Shown: positions 30,350 to 43,059 of the stretch, piece after piece | Position numbering within the stretch: position 1 is the stretch's first letter | Layout of the letters: every line of letters starts with the position of its first letter | NCBI RefSeq assembly: GCF_024609785.1 | Contig: NZ_JANHJQ010000026.1 | Span: 1,652-64,004 of the forward strand | Direction: 5' to 3' | DNA length: 62,353 nt | From: Pseudalkalibacillus decolorationis | GTDB lineage: Bacteria; Bacillota; Bacilli; Bacillales; Fictibacillaceae | Translations under genes and position numbers: made by a program | Notes under the pieces: generated by a model | Seen by the model: only the letters and a program-made list of their open reading frames with translations | Told to the model about the DNA's origin: nothing | Databases searched by the model: none

Positions 30350-30378
30350 TTGACAATAAATTTTATGTCTGATATTAT
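30350..30378 (+). promoter_or_regulatory. Promoter of the str cluster
   Basis: TTGACA (30350-30355), exactly 17 bases, TATTAT (30373-30378), in the short gap after rpoC. It should drive the L7Ae-like gene, rpsL, rpsG, fusA and possibly tuf. Confidence 0.85.
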
Positions 30379-30429
30379 TACGAAGTGCTTCCATCAAAAA
30401 CCTGTTACTTTGGAGGATATGCGAATAAA

Positions 30430-30678
30430 ATGTCTTATGAAAAAGTAATGCAGGCTCGTGATATTATTGTTGGTTCGAAGCAAACAATTAAAGCCTTACA
30501 GAACAGGGAAGTTAAAGAGCTGATCGTTGCAAGTGATGCGGATCCTCGCATTACGAATAAAGTTGTTCATATTGCGGAAGAGAATGGTGTACCCGTTACT
30601 CCAGTCGAATCCATGAAGAAGCTTGGAAAAGCTTGTGGAATCGATGTGGGTGCAGCGACAGTTGCGATAAAAGGATAG
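30430..30678 (+). CDS. rplGB: L7Ae-family K-turn RNA-binding protein (YbxF)
   Basis: This 82-residue L7Ae/L30e/S12e/Gadd45-fold protein binds kink-turn RNAs. The core [20 protein letters not shown] and the end [20 protein letters not shown] are typical. ATG 30430 is chosen by homology (MSYEKVMQA); GGAGG ends 13 bases before it, a long spacing. It heads the str cluster before rpsL, as in Bacillus subtilis. Its role in the ribosome or on riboswitch K-turns is not settled. Confidence 0.93.
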   Translation: MSYEKVMQARDIIVGSKQTIKALQNREVKELIVASDADPRITNKVVHIAEENGVPVTPVESMKKLGKACGIDVGAATVAIKG

Positions 30679-30787
30679 ACGTTTTTGCCAGGGCTTTTTG
30701 CCCTGCGCAGAAACTTTCTTTTGTCCAAAAATGAACCACCTGGATGTGTGGGCTATGAAATATGAGAAATAGAAGGGAGGAAAAACC

Positions 30788-31210
30788 ATGCCTACAATTA
30801 ATCAATTAGTACGCAAAGGTCGTCATTCAAAAGGTAAAAAGTCTGACTCACCAGCACTAAATAAAGGCTATAACAGCTTTAAGAAAGTAAATACTGATCT
30901 TTCTTCTCCACAAAAACGTGGTGTATGTACTCGTGTTGGTACAATGACACCGAAGAAGCCGAACTCGGCGCTTCGTAAATACGCTCGTGTTCGTTTGACG
31001 AACCAGATCGAAGTAAATGCTTACATCCCTGGAATTGGGCACAACCTACAAGAACACAGTGTTGTCCTTATCCGAGGAGGTCGTGTAAAAGACCTTCCAG
31101 GGGTACGTTACCATATCGTTCGTGGTGCGCTTGATACTGCAAGTGTTAACGATCGTAAGCAAGGACGTTCTAAGTATGGAACGAAGAGACCTAAAGCAGA
31201 AAAGAAATAA
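30788..31210 (+). CDS. rpsL: Ribosomal protein S12
   Basis: S12 is the decoding-centre protein. The 140-residue protein is complete ([20 protein letters not shown]). The streptomycin-associated loops [11 protein letters not shown] and [14 protein letters not shown] have the wild-type lysines. GGGAGG precedes ATG 30788. A family A repeat of 246 bp separates it from rpsG. Confidence 0.98.
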   Translation: MPTINQLVRKGRHSKGKKSDSPALNKGYNSFKKVNTDLSSPQKRGVCTRVGTMTPKKPNSALRKYARVRLTNQIEVNAYIPGIGHNLQEHSVVLIRGGRVKDLPGVRYHIVRGALDTASVNDRKQGRSKYGTKRPKAEKK

Positions 31211-31218
31211 TGGAGGAT

Positions 31219-31464
31219 GTTCAAAAGGGTCCAAATAATAAACTGCGAATTTCGGCGTTACTCGGTTTTTCCGGTCCTCATGTAGGACACAGAAGGTATA
31301 CAATACTACCGAAGAATAAACATTGTGCACCTGCGTCTGCAAGGTAATCCTACCGAAGAGAAGGCTTCCTAGGTGCAAGGCAGCAATGATGTTTTTAAGT
31401 TAGTAGCCTTCCTCAAAACTGTCGTGCCTTGAACTTCTTGTTTCTGATTCGTTACCTTTTGAAC
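31219..31464 (+). repeat. Family A repeat, copy A2, between rpsL and rpsG
   Basis: The ends GTTCAAAAGG (31219-31228) and CCTTTTGAAC (31455-31464) are perfect inverted repeats, with G/C pairs where other copies have A/T. Inside, the family blocks GCGAATTTCGGCGTTACTCG and TTTTTCCGGTCCTCA are followed by an extra segment. That segment contains CATTG, TGCACCT ... AGGTGCA and CAATG and can fold back. It is shared with copy A4. No coding frame with a ribosome site is present. Confidence 0.88.
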
Positions 31465-31510
31465 TTCTATCAAGATCTAGATATTACAATCATTGAAAGG
31501 AGGGGACAAC

Positions 31511-31981
31511 ATGCCTCGTAAAGGACCTGTAGAACGTCGTGATGTATTGCCTGATCCAATTTACAAATCCAAGCTTGTTACACGCCTAATCAATAAGATT
31601 ATGGTTGATGGTAAGAGAGGTGTAGCTCAAACGCTTCTTTACAACTCATTTAACCTAGTAAAAGAACGTACGAACCAGGACCCGATGGAAGTACTTGACC
31701 AAGCACTTAAGAACATTATGCCTGTGCTTGAAGTACGTGCACGCCGTGTTGGTGGTGCGAACTATCAGGTACCAGTTGAAGTGCGTCCTGAGCGTCGATC
31801 GACTCTTGGACTACGCTGGTTAGTAAACTATTCACGTCTACGTGGTGAAAAAACCATGGAAGAAAGACTTGCATATGAAATTATGGATGCTGCTAACAAT
31901 ACTGGTGCATCTGTTAAGAAACGTGAAGATATGCACAAGATGGCTGAAGCAAACAAAGCATTTGCACACTATCGCTGGTAA
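31511..31981 (+). CDS. rpsG: Ribosomal protein S7
   Basis: S7 nucleates the 30S head. From ATG 31511 ([20 protein letters not shown]) the protein is 156 residues, the usual length; GGAGGGG lies upstream. The [22 protein letters not shown] core is intact. It is followed by fusA after 53 bases. Confidence 0.98.
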   Translation: MPRKGPVERRDVLPDPIYKSKLVTRLINKIMVDGKRGVAQTLLYNSFNLVKERTNQDPMEVLDQALKNIMPVLEVRARRVGGANYQVPVEVRPERRSTLGLRWLVNYSRLRGEKTMEERLAYEIMDAANNTGASVKKREDMHKMAEANKAFAHYRW

Positions 31982-32034
31982 TCTAACCGCACTACCAAAT
32001 CAACCAACTAAACAGTTAGGAAGGAGAAATACCT

Positions 32035-34113
32035 ATGGCAAGAGAGTTCTCCTTGAAAGATACACGTAATATTGGAATCATGGCTCATATCGATGCTGGT
32101 AAAACGACGACAACTGAACGGATTTTGTTCTATACCGGTCGTATTCATAAAATTGGTGAAACTCACGAAGGTGCTTCACAAATGGACTGGATGGAGCAGG
32201 AACAAGAGCGCGGAATTACAATTACTTCCGCTGCTACAACTGCTCAGTGGAAAGATCATCGTATTAACATCATCGATACACCTGGGCACGTGGACTTCAC
32301 AGTTGAAGTTGAACGTTCATTACGTGTATTGGACGGGGCTGTTGCGGTATTAGATGCACAATCTGGAGTTGAACCGCAAACAGAAACAGTATGGCGTCAA
32401 GCGACAACATACCATGTACCTCGTATTGTATTTGTAAACAAAATGGATAAAATCGGAGCTGACTTCCTTTATTCCCTCGGAACAATTCGTGACCGTCTTG
32501 GTGCTAATGCCCATGCGATCCAACTTCCGATCGGAGCAGAAGACGACTTCGAAGGTATCATTGACTTATTAGAAATGAAAGCTTATTTCTATGAGGATGA
32601 TCTTGGAACACGTTCAAGTGCAAAAGAGATTCCTGAAGAGTATAAGGAACTTGCAGATGAGTATCACAATAAGCTTGTAGAAGCTGCTGCTGAGCTTGAT
32701 GAAGAATTGATGATGAAGTACCTAGAAGGAGAAGAGCTTACAATCGATGAATTGAAGGCTGCAATCCGTCAAGGTACTGTCGATGTTGAGTTCTTCCCTG
32801 TTCTTTGTGGATCTGCCTTTAAGAACAAAGGTGTTCAGCTTGTTCTTGACGCAGCTATTGAGTACTTACCATCACCTCTCGATGTACCGGCAATCAAAGG
32901 TTTTGTTCCGGAAACAGAAGAGGAAGTAACCCGTGAGTCTGATGATAAAGGTCCATTCTCAGCTTTAGCGTTTAAAGTAATGACAGACCCTTATGTTGGT
33001 AAGCTTACGTTCTTCCGCGTGTACTCTGGTACATTAGATTCTGGATCTTATGTTCAGAACTCAACTAAAGGTAAACGTGAACGTGTTGGACGTATCCTGC
33101 AAATGCACGCGAACTCCCGTGAAGAGATTGCTACAGTTTATTCAGGAGACATTGCTGCTGCAGTTGGACTTAAGGATACTTCAACAGGAGATACACTCTG
33201 TGACGAGAAGAGTCTTGTAATTCTTGAATCAATGGAATTCCCTGATCCAGTTATCTCACTTTCTGTTGAGCCTAAATCAAAGGCTGATCAGGATAAGATG
33301 GGAATTGCACTTGCTAAACTGGCTGAAGAGGATCCTACTTTCAAAACTGAAACAAACACGGAAACAGGTCAAACGATTATTTCTGGAATGGGTGAGCTTC
33401 ACCTTGATATTATCGTTGATCGAATGAAGCGTGAATTTAAGGTTGAAGCAAATGTTGGTTCACCACAAGTTGCTTACCGTGAGACCATTCGCAAAGCTGC
33501 TAAGGTTGAAGGTAAGTTCGTACGTCAATCTGGTGGACGTGGACAATATGGTCACGTCTGGATCGAATTCGAACCTAACGAAGAAGGTGCTGGATTTGAA
33601 TTCGAGAACAAGATTGTTGGTGGAGTTGTACCGCGGGAATACATTCCGGCTGTACAAAACGGAATCCAAGACGCGCTTCAAAACGGGATGATCGCAGGTT
33701 ATCAGCTTATCGATGTAAAGGCAAGACTCGTTGATGGATCATACCACGATGTTGACTCCAATGAAATGGCGTTTAAGATTGCCGGCTCAATGGCATTGAA
33801 AAATGCTAAACAATACTGTAACCCAGTACTTCTTGAACCAATTGAGAAAGTTGAAGTTGTTGTTCCTGAAGAATACATGGGAGACATCATGGGAGATGTA
33901 ACATCTCGCCGTGGACGTGTCGAAGGTATGGAAGCACGGGGTAACGCTCAAGTAATCCGTGCAATGGTACCACTTTCTGAAATGTTCGGTTACGCAACAT
34001 CATTGCGGTCTAGAACACAAGGTCGCGGAACATACACAATGCACTTCGATCACTACGAAGAAGTACCTAAGTCTATTTCTGAAGAAATCGTCAAAAAAGT
34101 AAGCGGTTCTTAA
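32035..34113 (+). CDS. fusA: Elongation factor G
   Basis: EF-G is the translocation GTPase. The 692-residue protein has G1 AHIDAGKT near 18-25, the switch region [17 protein letters not shown] and NKMDK, followed by domains II-V ([16 protein letters not shown] in domain IV). AGGAAGGAG precedes ATG 32035. It is followed by tuf with a 123-base gap containing a stem-loop. Confidence 0.98.
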   Translation: MAREFSLKDTRNIGIMAHIDAGKTTTTERILFYTGRIHKIGETHEGASQMDWMEQEQERGITITSAATTAQWKDHRINIIDTPGHVDFTVEVERSLRVLDGAVAVLDAQSGVEPQTETVWRQATTYHVPRIVFVNKMDKIGADFLYSLGTIRDRLGANAHAIQLPIGAEDDFEGIIDLLEMKAYFYEDDLGTRSSAKEIPEEYKELADEYHNKLVEAAAELDEELMMKYLEGEELTIDELKAAIRQGTVDVEFFPVLCGSAFKNKGVQLVLDAAIEYLPSPLDVPAIKGFVPETEEEVTRESDDKGPFSALAFKVMTDPYVGKLTFFRVYSGTLDSGSYVQNSTKGKRERVGRILQMHANSREEIATVYSGDIAAAVGLKDTSTGDTLCDEKSLVILESMEFPDPVISLSVEPKSKADQDKMGIALAKLAEEDPTFKTETNTETGQTIISGMGELHLDIIVDRMKREFKVEANVGSPQVAYRETIRKAAKVEGKFVRQSGGRGQYGHVWIEFEPNEEGAGFEFENKIVGGVVPREYIPAVQNGIQDALQNGMIAGYQLIDVKARLVDGSYHDVDSNEMAFKIAGSMALKNAKQYCNPVLLEPIEKVEVVVPEEYMGDIMGDVTSRRGRVEGMEARGNAQVIRAMVPLSEMFGYATSLRSRTQGRGTYTMHFDHYEEVPKSISEEIVKKVSGS

Positions 34114-34157
34114 TTAGTTAATTACTGCTTGTGCAATATCATTCATTTATTGTAAGC

Positions 34158-34188
34158 TAAGATAGGTGAATACAGTTTCGCCTATCTT
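34158..34188. other. Stem-loop between fusA and tuf
   Basis: AAGATAGGTGAA pairs with TTCGCCTATCTT with G-U tolerance. No T run follows on the + strand, so it is not a clear terminator; it may stabilise or attenuate the mRNA between the two genes. Confidence 0.5.
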
Positions 34189-34236
34189 ACAAATAAAACA
34201 ATTAAAATTTCTTTTATTTAAAGGAGGAACATACTC

Positions 34237-35427
34237 ATGGGAAAAGAAAAGTTTGACCGTTCCAAAGCCCACGTAAACATTGGTACAATTGGACACGTTG
34301 ACCATGGTAAAACAACACTAACTGCTGCTATCACTACAGTACTTCATAAGAAGTCAGGTAAAGGTGAAGCACGTGCATATGATTCAATCGATGGTGCTCC
34401 AGAAGAACGTGAGCGTGGTATTACTATCGCGACAGCTCACGTTGAGTATGAAACGGATGCTCGTCACTATGCACACGTAGACTGCCCAGGACATGCTGAC
34501 TATGTAAAGAACATGATCACTGGTGCAGCACAAATGGACGGAGCGATTCTAGTTGTATCTGCAGCTGACGGTCCTATGCCACAAACTCGTGAGCACATCC
34601 TACTTTCTCGTAACGTAGGTGTACCATTCATCGTTGTTTTCTTAAACAAATGTGACATGGTAGACGACGAAGAGCTTCTTGAACTAGTAGAAATGGAAGT
34701 ACGTGACCTTCTTTCTGAGTACGACTTCCCTGGAGACGATGTACCAGTAGTTAAAGGTTCTGCTCTTAAAGCTCTAGAAGGCGTAGCAGAATACGAAGAA
34801 AAAATCTTCGAACTAATGGATGCAGTTGATGAGTATATCCCTACTCCAGAACGTGACAGTGATAAGCCATTCATGATGCCAGTTGAGGATGTATTCTCAA
34901 TTACTGGTCGTGGAACAGTTGCTACTGGACGTGTTGAGCGTGGACAAGTTAAAGTCGGTGACGAAATTGAAATTCTTGGTCTTACTGAAGAGGCTAAGAA
35001 AACAACAGTCACTGGAGTAGAAATGTTCCGTAAGCTTCTTGACTATGCTGAAGCTGGAGATAACATTGGTGCACTTCTTCGTGGGGTTTCTCGTGAAGAT
35101 ATCGAGCGTGGACAAGTTCTTATCAAGCCGGGAACTGTTAAAGCTCACACTAAATTTAAATCTGAAGTATACGTTCTTTCTAAGGAAGAAGGCGGACGTC
35201 ATACTCCATTCTTTGCTAACTACCGTCCTCAGTTCTACTTCCGTACAACTGACGTAACAGGAACAATTTCTCTTCCTGAAGGAACTGAAATGGTTATGCC
35301 TGGAGATAACATCGAGATGACTGTTGAGCTAATCGCTCCAATCGCGATTGAAGACGGAACTCGTTTCTCTATCCGTGAGGGTGGACGTACAGTAGGTTCT
35401 GGTGTAGTTGCAACAATCGTTGAATAA
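34237..35427 (+). CDS. tuf: Elongation factor Tu
   Basis: EF-Tu delivers aminoacyl-tRNA. The 396-residue protein has GHVDHGKT (18-25 region), the [12 protein letters not shown] switch, [17 protein letters not shown] and complete domains 2 and 3. AAAGGAGG precedes ATG 34237. Codons are strongly biased, as expected for one of the most abundant proteins. A terminator follows at 35446. Confidence 0.99.
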   Translation: MGKEKFDRSKAHVNIGTIGHVDHGKTTLTAAITTVLHKKSGKGEARAYDSIDGAPEERERGITIATAHVEYETDARHYAHVDCPGHADYVKNMITGAAQMDGAILVVSAADGPMPQTREHILLSRNVGVPFIVVFLNKCDMVDDEELLELVEMEVRDLLSEYDFPGDDVPVVKGSALKALEGVAEYEEKIFELMDAVDEYIPTPERDSDKPFMMPVEDVFSITGRGTVATGRVERGQVKVGDEIEILGLTEEAKKTTVTGVEMFRKLLDYAEAGDNIGALLRGVSREDIERGQVLIKPGTVKAHTKFKSEVYVLSKEEGGRHTPFFANYRPQFYFRTTDVTGTISLPEGTEMVMPGDNIEMTVELIAPIAIEDGTRFSIREGGRTVGSGVVATIVE

Positions 35428-35445
35428 TTGATTTGATTGATAACT

Positions 35446-35498
35446 AAAGGGGTGGCCCGAAAGCACATGAAATTGTTCTTTTGAGGTCATCCCTTTTT
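35446..35498 (+). terminator. Terminator after tuf
   Basis: AAAGGGGTG (35446-35454) pairs with CATCCCTTT (35488-35496), including one G-U pair, across a long loop and is followed by a T-rich tract. It ends the str cluster. Confidence 0.75.
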
Positions 35499-35724
35499 CT
35501 TTTTGCCCTTTTTCCTTTTAGCGGGCAATAGCGTATTATGATAAATCCATATAAATGAGCGAAAACCTACATAATGTTATCATTACAAACTCAACGCAAC
35601 AAAAACTTGTTTTAAACTTCATTATAAATAAGGATAACCAAGGCTAACCCTTGATTAATTTTTTGTACTTTTTAGTGCATGAATAAATTCCCACACATAA
35701 TTTTTAATTCAATTTAAAATCCCC

Positions 35725-35753
35725 TTGCATTATAGGGTTCAACCAATTATAAT
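35725..35753 (+). promoter_or_regulatory. Promoter of the S10 operon
   Basis: TTGCAT (35725-35730), exactly 17 bases, TATAAT (35748-35753), about 200 bases before rpsJ. Confidence 0.8.
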
Positions 35754-35759
35754 AGTTCA

Positions 35760-36262
<503 letters not shown>

Positions 36263-36304
36263 GTATAGAAAACACAATTAAGATATTAATAGGAGGTGTG
36301 ACGA

Positions 36305-36943
36305 ATGACCAAAGGAATCTTAGGTAGAAAACTCGGTATGACTCAAATTTTCGCTGAGAACGGTGAAGTAATCCCAGTAACAGTAGTTGAAGCTGAACCG
36401 AACGTTGTTCTTCAAAAGAAAACATCTGAAAACGACGGATATGAATCCATTCAAGTTGGATTTGCTGATAAAAAAGAATCTCGCACAAACAAGCCTGAAA
36501 AAGGTCATGCTGAAAAAGCAAACACAAAGCCTAAGCGCTACGTAAAGGAAATTCGCGGAACTGAAAGCGCGGATTATGAAGTTGGTCAGGAAGTCAAAGT
36601 TGATATATTCCAGGAAGGTGACATTGTCGATGTAACTGGAACATCAAAAGGTAAAGGATTCCAGGGTGTAATTAAACGTCACGGTCAATCTCGCGGACCA
36701 ATGAGTCACGGTTCACGTTACCACCGTCGTCCTGGTTCTATGGGTGCGACTGACCCAATGCGCGTATTTAAAGGTAAAAAACTGCCTGGACGTATGGGCG
36801 GGAAACGCGTAACTGTTCAAAACCTTGAAATCGTCAAAATTGACGCTGAACGTAACTTGCTATTAATCAAGGGGAACGTTCCTGGTGCGAAAAAGAGTTA
36901 CGTAACAGTGGAAACTGGAATTAAAGCAAAAGAAGCTAAGTAA
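36305..36943 (+). CDS. rplC: Ribosomal protein L3
   Basis: L3 is an early-assembly 50S protein that reaches the peptidyl-transferase centre. The 212-residue protein has [16 protein letters not shown] and the [20 protein letters not shown] loop that approaches the active site. AGGAGGTGTG precedes ATG 36305. Confidence 0.98.
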   Translation: MTKGILGRKLGMTQIFAENGEVIPVTVVEAEPNVVLQKKTSENDGYESIQVGFADKKESRTNKPEKGHAEKANTKPKRYVKEIRGTESADYEVGQEVKVDIFQEGDIVDVTGTSKGKGFQGVIKRHGQSRGPMSHGSRYHRRPGSMGATDPMRVFKGKKLPGRMGGKRVTVQNLEIVKIDAERNLLLIKGNVPGAKKSYVTVETGIKAKEAK

Positions 36944-36960
36944 GAAAGGAGGATACACCG

Positions 36961-37584
36961 GTGCCAAAAGTAACACTTTACAATCAAACTGGTTCTCAAG
37001 TCGGAGACATTGAATTACATGACAACGTATTTGGAATTGAACCAAATCAAAGCGTGCTTTTTGATGCAGTTGTAATGCAACAAGCATCAACTCGTCAAGG
37101 TACACATGCTGTAAAGAACCGTTCGGCGGTTCGCGGCGGAGGACGTAAACCATGGCGTCAAAAGGGTACAGGACGTGCTCGACAAGGATCCATTCGATCC
37201 CCACAATGGGTAGGCGGTGGAGCTGCATTTGGTCCAACTCCAAGAAGCTACAGCTATAAACTACCAAAAAAAGTGCGTCGATTAGCAATTAGATCTGCAC
37301 TTTCAACTAAGGTACAGGAAAGTAACATGGTCATTTTGGAAGAGTTAAAGTTCGATGCTCCGAAAACAAAAGAAATGACTTCAGTATTAGCAAACTTCTC
37401 TGCAGTATCTAAAGCGCTTGTCGTTACTGCTGACTTCAACGAATTTGTAGCACTTTCTGCTCGCAATATTCCTGGAGTAAACGTAGTAACTGCAGACGGT
37501 GTAAACGTGGTGGATGTATTAAACCACGATAAAGTATTTATGACGAAGGATGCTGTACAAAAGGTAGAGGAGGTGCTCGCGTAA
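36961..37584 (+). CDS. rplD: Ribosomal protein L4
   Basis: L4 lines the exit tunnel and in many bacteria regulates the S10 operon. The 207-residue protein has the extended loop [20 protein letters not shown] near 60-80 and a globular remainder. GTG 36961 follows AAAGGAGG. Its stop overlaps the rplW start (TAATG). Confidence 0.98.
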   Translation: MPKVTLYNQTGSQVGDIELHDNVFGIEPNQSVLFDAVVMQQASTRQGTHAVKNRSAVRGGGRKPWRQKGTGRARQGSIRSPQWVGGGAAFGPTPRSYSYKLPKKVRRLAIRSALSTKVQESNMVILEELKFDAPKTKEMTSVLANFSAVSKALVVTADFNEFVALSARNIPGVNVVTADGVNVVDVLNHDKVFMTKDAVQKVEEVLA

Positions 37585-37874
37585 TGGCAGACGTTCGTGA
37601 AATCATCAAGCGCCCCGTTATTACTGAACGTTCTACAGAAATCATGGGTGAGAAAAAGTACACGTTTGAGGTAGAACCTAGTGCTACTAAAACCCAAATC
37701 AAAAATGCGATTGAAGAAATTTTCGCTGTAAAGGTTGAAAATGTAAACACGCAAAACTATAAGGGAAAGAAGAAACGTGTAGGTCGTTACTTCGGATATA
37801 CTGCGAAGCGCAAGAAGGCTATCGTGCAGTTAACTTCTGATAGTAAAGAACTCGATTTCTTCGAAGGAGTATAA
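37584..37874 (+). CDS. rplW: Ribosomal protein L23
   Basis: L23 sits at the tunnel exit and docks trigger factor and SRP. The 96-residue protein has [15 protein letters not shown] and the basic loop [14 protein letters not shown]. It starts within the rplD stop codon, so translation is coupled. Confidence 0.97.
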   Translation: MADVREIIKRPVITERSTEIMGEKKYTFEVEPSATKTQIKNAIEEIFAVKVENVNTQNYKGKKKRVGRYFGYTAKRKKAIVQLTSDSKELDFFEGV

Positions 37875-37900
37875 CTTACTCGTAAAGGAGGGACAGGTAA

Positions 37901-38731
37901 ATGGCTATCAAAAAGTTTAAGCCAACTACAAACGGTCGTCGTAATATGACGGCATCAGATTTTAGTGAACTAACAACAGATCAGCCCGAAAAGTCGTTAT
38001 TAGCACCGCTGAGTAAAAAAGCGGGACGTAACAATCAGGGACGAATCACTACTCGCCATCAAGGTGGCGGACACAAACGTAAGTATCGTATCATTGACTT
38101 TAAACGTGATAAAGATGGAATACCAGGACGCGTTGCTACGATCGAATATGATCCAAACCGTTCTGCAAACATCGCACTTATCCATTATGCTGATGGTGAA
38201 AAGCGTTACATTCTTGCTACTAAAGGAATGAAAGTAGATCAAGAAATCATGTCTGGTACTGATGCAGACATTAAGCCTGGAAACGCATTACCTATCGCAA
38301 ACATCCCAGTAGGTACTACGATTCATAATATCGAGTTACAACCTGGTCGAGGTGGACAGCTCGTACGTTCAGCTGGAGCTGAAGCACAGCTTCTTGGTAA
38401 AGAAGAACGTTATGCACTCGTACGTTTACGTTCTGGTGAAACTCGTATGATTCTATTAACTTGCCGCGCAACTATCGGTCAAGTAGGGAATCTTGAACAT
38501 GAACTTATTAACATTGGTAAAGCAGGACGTTCCCGCTGGTTAGGCAAACGCCCAACTGTTCGTGGGTCTGTTATGAACCCTAACGATCACCCACACGGTG
38601 GTGGTGAAGGACGTGCACCAATCGGACGTAAATCACCAATGTCCCCATGGGGCAAACCTACACTTGGTTACAAGACTCGTAAGAAGAATAAGCCAAGTGA
38701 CAAATATATTGTTCGTCGTCGTAAAAAATAA
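37901..38731 (+). CDS. rplB: Ribosomal protein L2
   Basis: L2 is required for subunit association and peptidyl transfer. The 276-residue protein ends with the conserved [20 protein letters not shown] stretch, which includes the essential histidine. AAAGGAGGG precedes ATG 37901. It is followed by an unusual 97-base gap with a long hairpin before rpsS. Confidence 0.98.
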   Translation: MAIKKFKPTTNGRRNMTASDFSELTTDQPEKSLLAPLSKKAGRNNQGRITTRHQGGGHKRKYRIIDFKRDKDGIPGRVATIEYDPNRSANIALIHYADGEKRYILATKGMKVDQEIMSGTDADIKPGNALPIANIPVGTTIHNIELQPGRGGQLVRSAGAEAQLLGKEERYALVRLRSGETRMILLTCRATIGQVGNLEHELINIGKAGRSRWLGKRPTVRGSVMNPNDHPHGGGEGRAPIGRKSPMSPWGKPTLGYKTRKKNKPSDKYIVRRRKK

Positions 38732-38736
38732 CGCAT

Positions 38737-38808
38737 TGACTCAAAATCAAAGTGTCAGACCTGCCTCTAGGTGCTTACAATCAGAGGGTGTCAGGCACTT
38801 ATGAGTCA
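38737..38808. repeat. Long imperfect hairpin (family D) between rplB and rpsS
   Basis: Nested pairings are TGACTCA (38737-38743) / TGAGTCA (38802-38808), AAGTGTC (38750-38756) / GGCACTT (38794-38800), GAC / GTC and CCTCT (38764-38768) / AGAGG (38783-38787). It contains GTGTCAGGCACTT-type words, and a relic of similar words (GGTACCTGACCCTG) occurs near 57647. It lies inside the S10 operon where neighbouring genes are normally about 20 bases apart. Confidence 0.75.
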
Positions 38809-38828
38809 GTACGAAGGGAGGTACAAAC

Positions 38829-39107
38829 ATGGGTCGTAGTTTGAAAAAGGGACCTTTCGTGGATGATCACTTAATGAAAAAGGTAGAAGGTCTTAACGAA
38901 GGCAATGACAAGAAGGTTATTAAAACCTGGTCTCGTCGTTCTACAATTTTCCCTGATTTTATCGGACACACTATTGCCGTTTATGACGGGCGAAAGCACG
39001 TACCAGTGTATGTGACTGAAGACATGGTCGGACACAAGCTTGGTGAATTTGCACCATCGCGCACATACAAAGGTCACGCAGCTGATGATAAGAAAACAAG
39101 ACGTTAA
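38829..39107 (+). CDS. rpsS: Ribosomal protein S19
   Basis: S19 is a 30S head protein near the A and P sites. The 92-residue protein is complete ([34 protein letters not shown] end). GGGAGGT precedes ATG 38829. Confidence 0.98.
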   Translation: MGRSLKKGPFVDDHLMKKVEGLNEGNDKKVIKTWSRRSTIFPDFIGHTIAVYDGRKHVPVYVTEDMVGHKLGEFAPSRTYKGHAADDKKTRR

Positions 39108-39127
39108 CCAGAGAGGAGGTACTACGA

Positions 39128-39469
39128 ATGGAAGCTAAAGCTGTTGCAAAACAGATTCGAATTGCTCCTCGTAAAGCTCGCCTAATCATCGATCTCATTC
39201 GAGGAAAGGCAGTTGGAGAAGCGATTGCGATCTTGCGTCATACACCGAAGGCAGCATCTCCAATCGTTGAAAAAGTGCTTAATTCTGCTATCGCAAACGC
39301 AGAGCACAATTATGAAATGGAACCAAACAATCTTATTGTAAAAACTGCATTCGTTGATGAAGGTGTTACAATGAAACGTTTCCGTCCACGGGCTATGGGC
39401 CGTGCAAGCCGCATCAACAAGCGCACAAGTCACATTACGATCGTAGTTTCAGAAAAGAAGGAGGGATAA
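39128..39469 (+). CDS. rplV: Ribosomal protein L22
   Basis: L22 contacts all 23S domains and reaches the exit tunnel with its beta-hairpin ([20 protein letters not shown], where macrolide mutations map; wild type here). The protein has 113 residues. GAGGAGGT precedes ATG 39128. The rpsC start follows by three bases. Confidence 0.98.
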   Translation: MEAKAVAKQIRIAPRKARLIIDLIRGKAVGEAIAILRHTPKAASPIVEKVLNSAIANAEHNYEMEPNNLIVKTAFVDEGVTMKRFRPRAMGRASRINKRTSHITIVVSEKKEG

Positions 39470-39472
39470 TTC

Positions 39473-40132
39473 GTGGGTCAAAAAGTAAATCCAGTAGGAC
39501 TTCGTGTTGGTGTTATTCGTGACTGGGAATCTAAATGGTACGCAGACAAAGATTACGCAGATCTACTACATGAAGACATCAAAATTCGTGAATACATTGA
39601 AAGCCGTTTGAAGGATGCTGCAGTTTCTCAGGTTGAGATTGAACGTGCAGCCAATCGAGTAAATATCACTATTAAGACAGCTAAACCTGGTATGGTCATC
39701 GGTAAAGGTGGTTCTGAAGTCGAATCGCTTCGTAAAGCACTAAACGACCTTACAGGTAAAAGAGTTCATGTGAACATTTTTGAAGTTAAACAAGCAGATC
39801 TTAATGCTAAGCTTGTTGCAGATAATATTGCTCGCCAACTCGAAAATCGTATCGCGTTCCGTCGTGCAATGAAACAAACGATTCAACGTGCAATGCGTGC
39901 AGGAGCAAAAGGGATTAAAACAGAAGTATCTGGTCGTCTAAACGGTGCAGATATTGCTCGTTCAGAATCCTACAGTGAAGGAACTGTACCGCTTCACACA
40001 CTTCGTGCAGATATCGACTATGGAACTGCTGAAGCAGACACTACTTTCGGTAAAATCGGTGTTAAAGTGTGGATTTATCGTGGTGAAGTCCTTCCAACGA
40101 AAGGAACGAGACAAGGGGAAGGAGGAAAATAA
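39473..40132 (+). CDS. rpsC: Ribosomal protein S3
   Basis: S3 forms part of the mRNA entry channel. The 219-residue protein has a KH domain ([19 protein letters not shown]) and the C-terminal S3 domain ([20 protein letters not shown]). The start codon is GTG 39473 behind GGAGGGA. Confidence 0.98.
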   Translation: MGQKVNPVGLRVGVIRDWESKWYADKDYADLLHEDIKIREYIESRLKDAAVSQVEIERAANRVNITIKTAKPGMVIGKGGSEVESLRKALNDLTGKRVHVNIFEVKQADLNAKLVADNIARQLENRIAFRRAMKQTIQRAMRAGAKGIKTEVSGRLNGADIARSESYSEGTVPLHTLRADIDYGTAEADTTFGKIGVKVWIYRGEVLPTKGTRQGEGGK

Positions 40133-40763
<631 letters not shown>

Positions 40764-40784
40764 ATTGAAGGGAGGACTTAAAAA

Positions 40785-41048
40785 ATGAGCGAACGCAATC
40801 AGCGTAAAGTATATGTTGGTAAAGTTGTATCCGACAAAATGGATAAAACAATCACTGTACTAGTTGAAACTTATAAAACTGATAAATTGTACGGTAAGCG
40901 TGTGAAGTACTCTAAAAAGTTAAAGGCACATGATGAAAACAACACTGCTAAAATGGGAGACGTTGTAAGAATTATGGAAACACGTCCATTATCGAAAGAT
41001 AAGCGCTTCCGATTAGTAGAAGTTGTAGAAGAATCAATTATTATCTAA
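40785..41048 (+). CDS. rpsQ: Ribosomal protein S17
   Basis: S17 is an OB-fold primary 16S-binding protein. The 87-residue sequence has [17 protein letters not shown] and the [16 protein letters not shown] end. GGGAGG precedes ATG 40785. Confidence 0.98.
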   Translation: MSERNQRKVYVGKVVSDKMDKTITVLVETYKTDKLYGKRVKYSKKLKAHDENNTAKMGDVVRIMETRPLSKDKRFRLVEVVEESIII

Positions 41049-41094
41049 TATAAGTTCGGATCGATATCTTCAGTCCGAAAGGAGGTACTCGTAA

Positions 41095-41463
41095 ATGATT
41101 CAACAAGAATCACGTTTAAAGGTAGCTGACAACTCTGGAGCTCGTGAACTATTGACCATTAAGGTACTTGGTGGATCTGGCCGTAAGTATGCCAATGTTG
41201 GTGACATGATCGTCTGTTCTGTCAAATCCGCAACACCAGGTGGCGTTGTTAAGAAGGGTGACGTTGTTAGAGCAGTTATTGTGCGCTCCAAGCGTGGTGT
41301 ACATCGCCCAGATGGTTCATATATCCGCTTTGACGAAAACGCAGCAGTCATCGTAAAGGACGACAAGAGCCCAAGAGGGACTCGTATTTTCGGACCTGTT
41401 GCACGTGAATTACGTGACAACCAGTTTATGAAAATCGTTTCTTTAGCACCAGAGGTACTTTAA
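41095..41463 (+). CDS. rplN: Ribosomal protein L14
   Basis: L14 forms an intersubunit bridge and is the RsfS silencing-factor docking site. The 122-residue protein is standard: [20 protein letters not shown] at the start and [13 protein letters not shown] near the end. AAAGGAGGT precedes ATG 41095. Confidence 0.98.
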   Translation: MIQQESRLKVADNSGARELLTIKVLGGSGRKYANVGDMIVCSVKSATPGGVVKKGDVVRAVIVRSKRGVHRPDGSYIRFDENAAVIVKDDKSPRGTRIFGPVARELRDNQFMKIVSLAPEVL

Positions 41464-41508
41464 AAATTGAATTCAAGCTTGGTCTTGTAAGGAGGTGCGC
41501 AAGTCGCT

Positions 41509-41829
41509 ATGCCTAAAATGCACGTGAAAAAAGGCGATAAGGTTCAAGTAATTTCTGGTAAGGACAAAGGAAAGCAAGGAGAAATCCTTCAAGCATTACC
41601 GAAACAAAACCGTGTTATCGTTGAAGGAATTAACGTTGTTAAAAAGCACGCTAAGCCTTCCCAAGATAATCCACAAGGTGGAATCCTAAACGTAGAAGCA
41701 CCAATTCATGCTTCTAATGTTATGGCAATCGATCCAAAATCCGGTGAACCTACACGAGTAGGTTATAAAGAAGAGGACGGAAAGAAAGTACGTATTGCTA
41801 AAAAATCCGGAGAAGCTCTTGATAAATAA
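41509..41829 (+). CDS. rplX: Ribosomal protein L24
   Basis: L24 initiates 50S assembly. The 106-residue protein has an N-terminal KOW motif ([20 protein letters not shown]) and the [20 protein letters not shown] segment. ATG 41509 adds MPK before the usual MHVKKGD start; it lies 13 bases after GGAGG and the alternative ATG 41518 lies 22 bases after it. Confidence 0.96.
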   Translation: MPKMHVKKGDKVQVISGKDKGKQGEILQALPKQNRVIVEGINVVKKHAKPSQDNPQGGILNVEAPIHASNVMAIDPKSGEPTRVGYKEEDGKKVRIAKKSGEALDK

Positions 41830-41858
41830 GCATTATTGTTGAAAGGAGGTTACCAAGA

Positions 41859-42603
<745 letters not shown>

Positions 42604-42633
42604 ACCCCATTGTCGGGAAGGAGGTAATTAATA

Positions 42634-43032
42634 ATGGTTATGACAGATCCAATTGCAGATATGTTAACTCGTATTCGTAATGCAAACACTGTAGGTCACG
42701 ATAAACTCGAGGTTCCTGCATCCAAGCTAAAAAGAGAAATTGCAGAAATCCTTAAAAGCGAAGGTTTTGTACGTGACGTAGAGTTTATTGAAGATAGTAA
42801 GCAAGGTGTTATTCGTATTTTCTTGAAGTATGGTGTAAACCAAGATCGTGTTATTACAGGACTTAAGAGAATCAGTAAGCCTGGCCTGCGTGTCTATGCA
42901 AAAGCATACGAAGTGCCGCGTGTCCTCGGTGGACTCGGAATCGCACTTGTATCAACTTCAAAAGGTATTATGACAGATAAAGATGCTCGCCAACAGCAAG
43001 TCGGCGGAGAAGTCTTAGCATACGTTTGGTAA
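42634..43032 (+). CDS. rpsH: Ribosomal protein S8
   Basis: S8 binds the central domain of 16S rRNA and in E. coli represses the spc operon. The 132-residue protein has [19 protein letters not shown] and the C-terminal [26 protein letters not shown] precedes ATG 42634. Confidence 0.98.
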   Translation: MVMTDPIADMLTRIRNANTVGHDKLEVPASKLKREIAEILKSEGFVRDVEFIEDSKQGVIRIFLKYGVNQDRVITGLKRISKPGLRVYAKAYEVPRVLGGLGIALVSTSKGIMTDKDARQQQVGGEVLAYVW

Positions 43033-43059
43033 TCGAAAGAAGAATGGAGGTGCAGCTGA

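Noticed and set aside
30940-31100. Possible streptomycin-resistance changes in rpsL
   Set aside because: The two conserved lysine loops are wild type.
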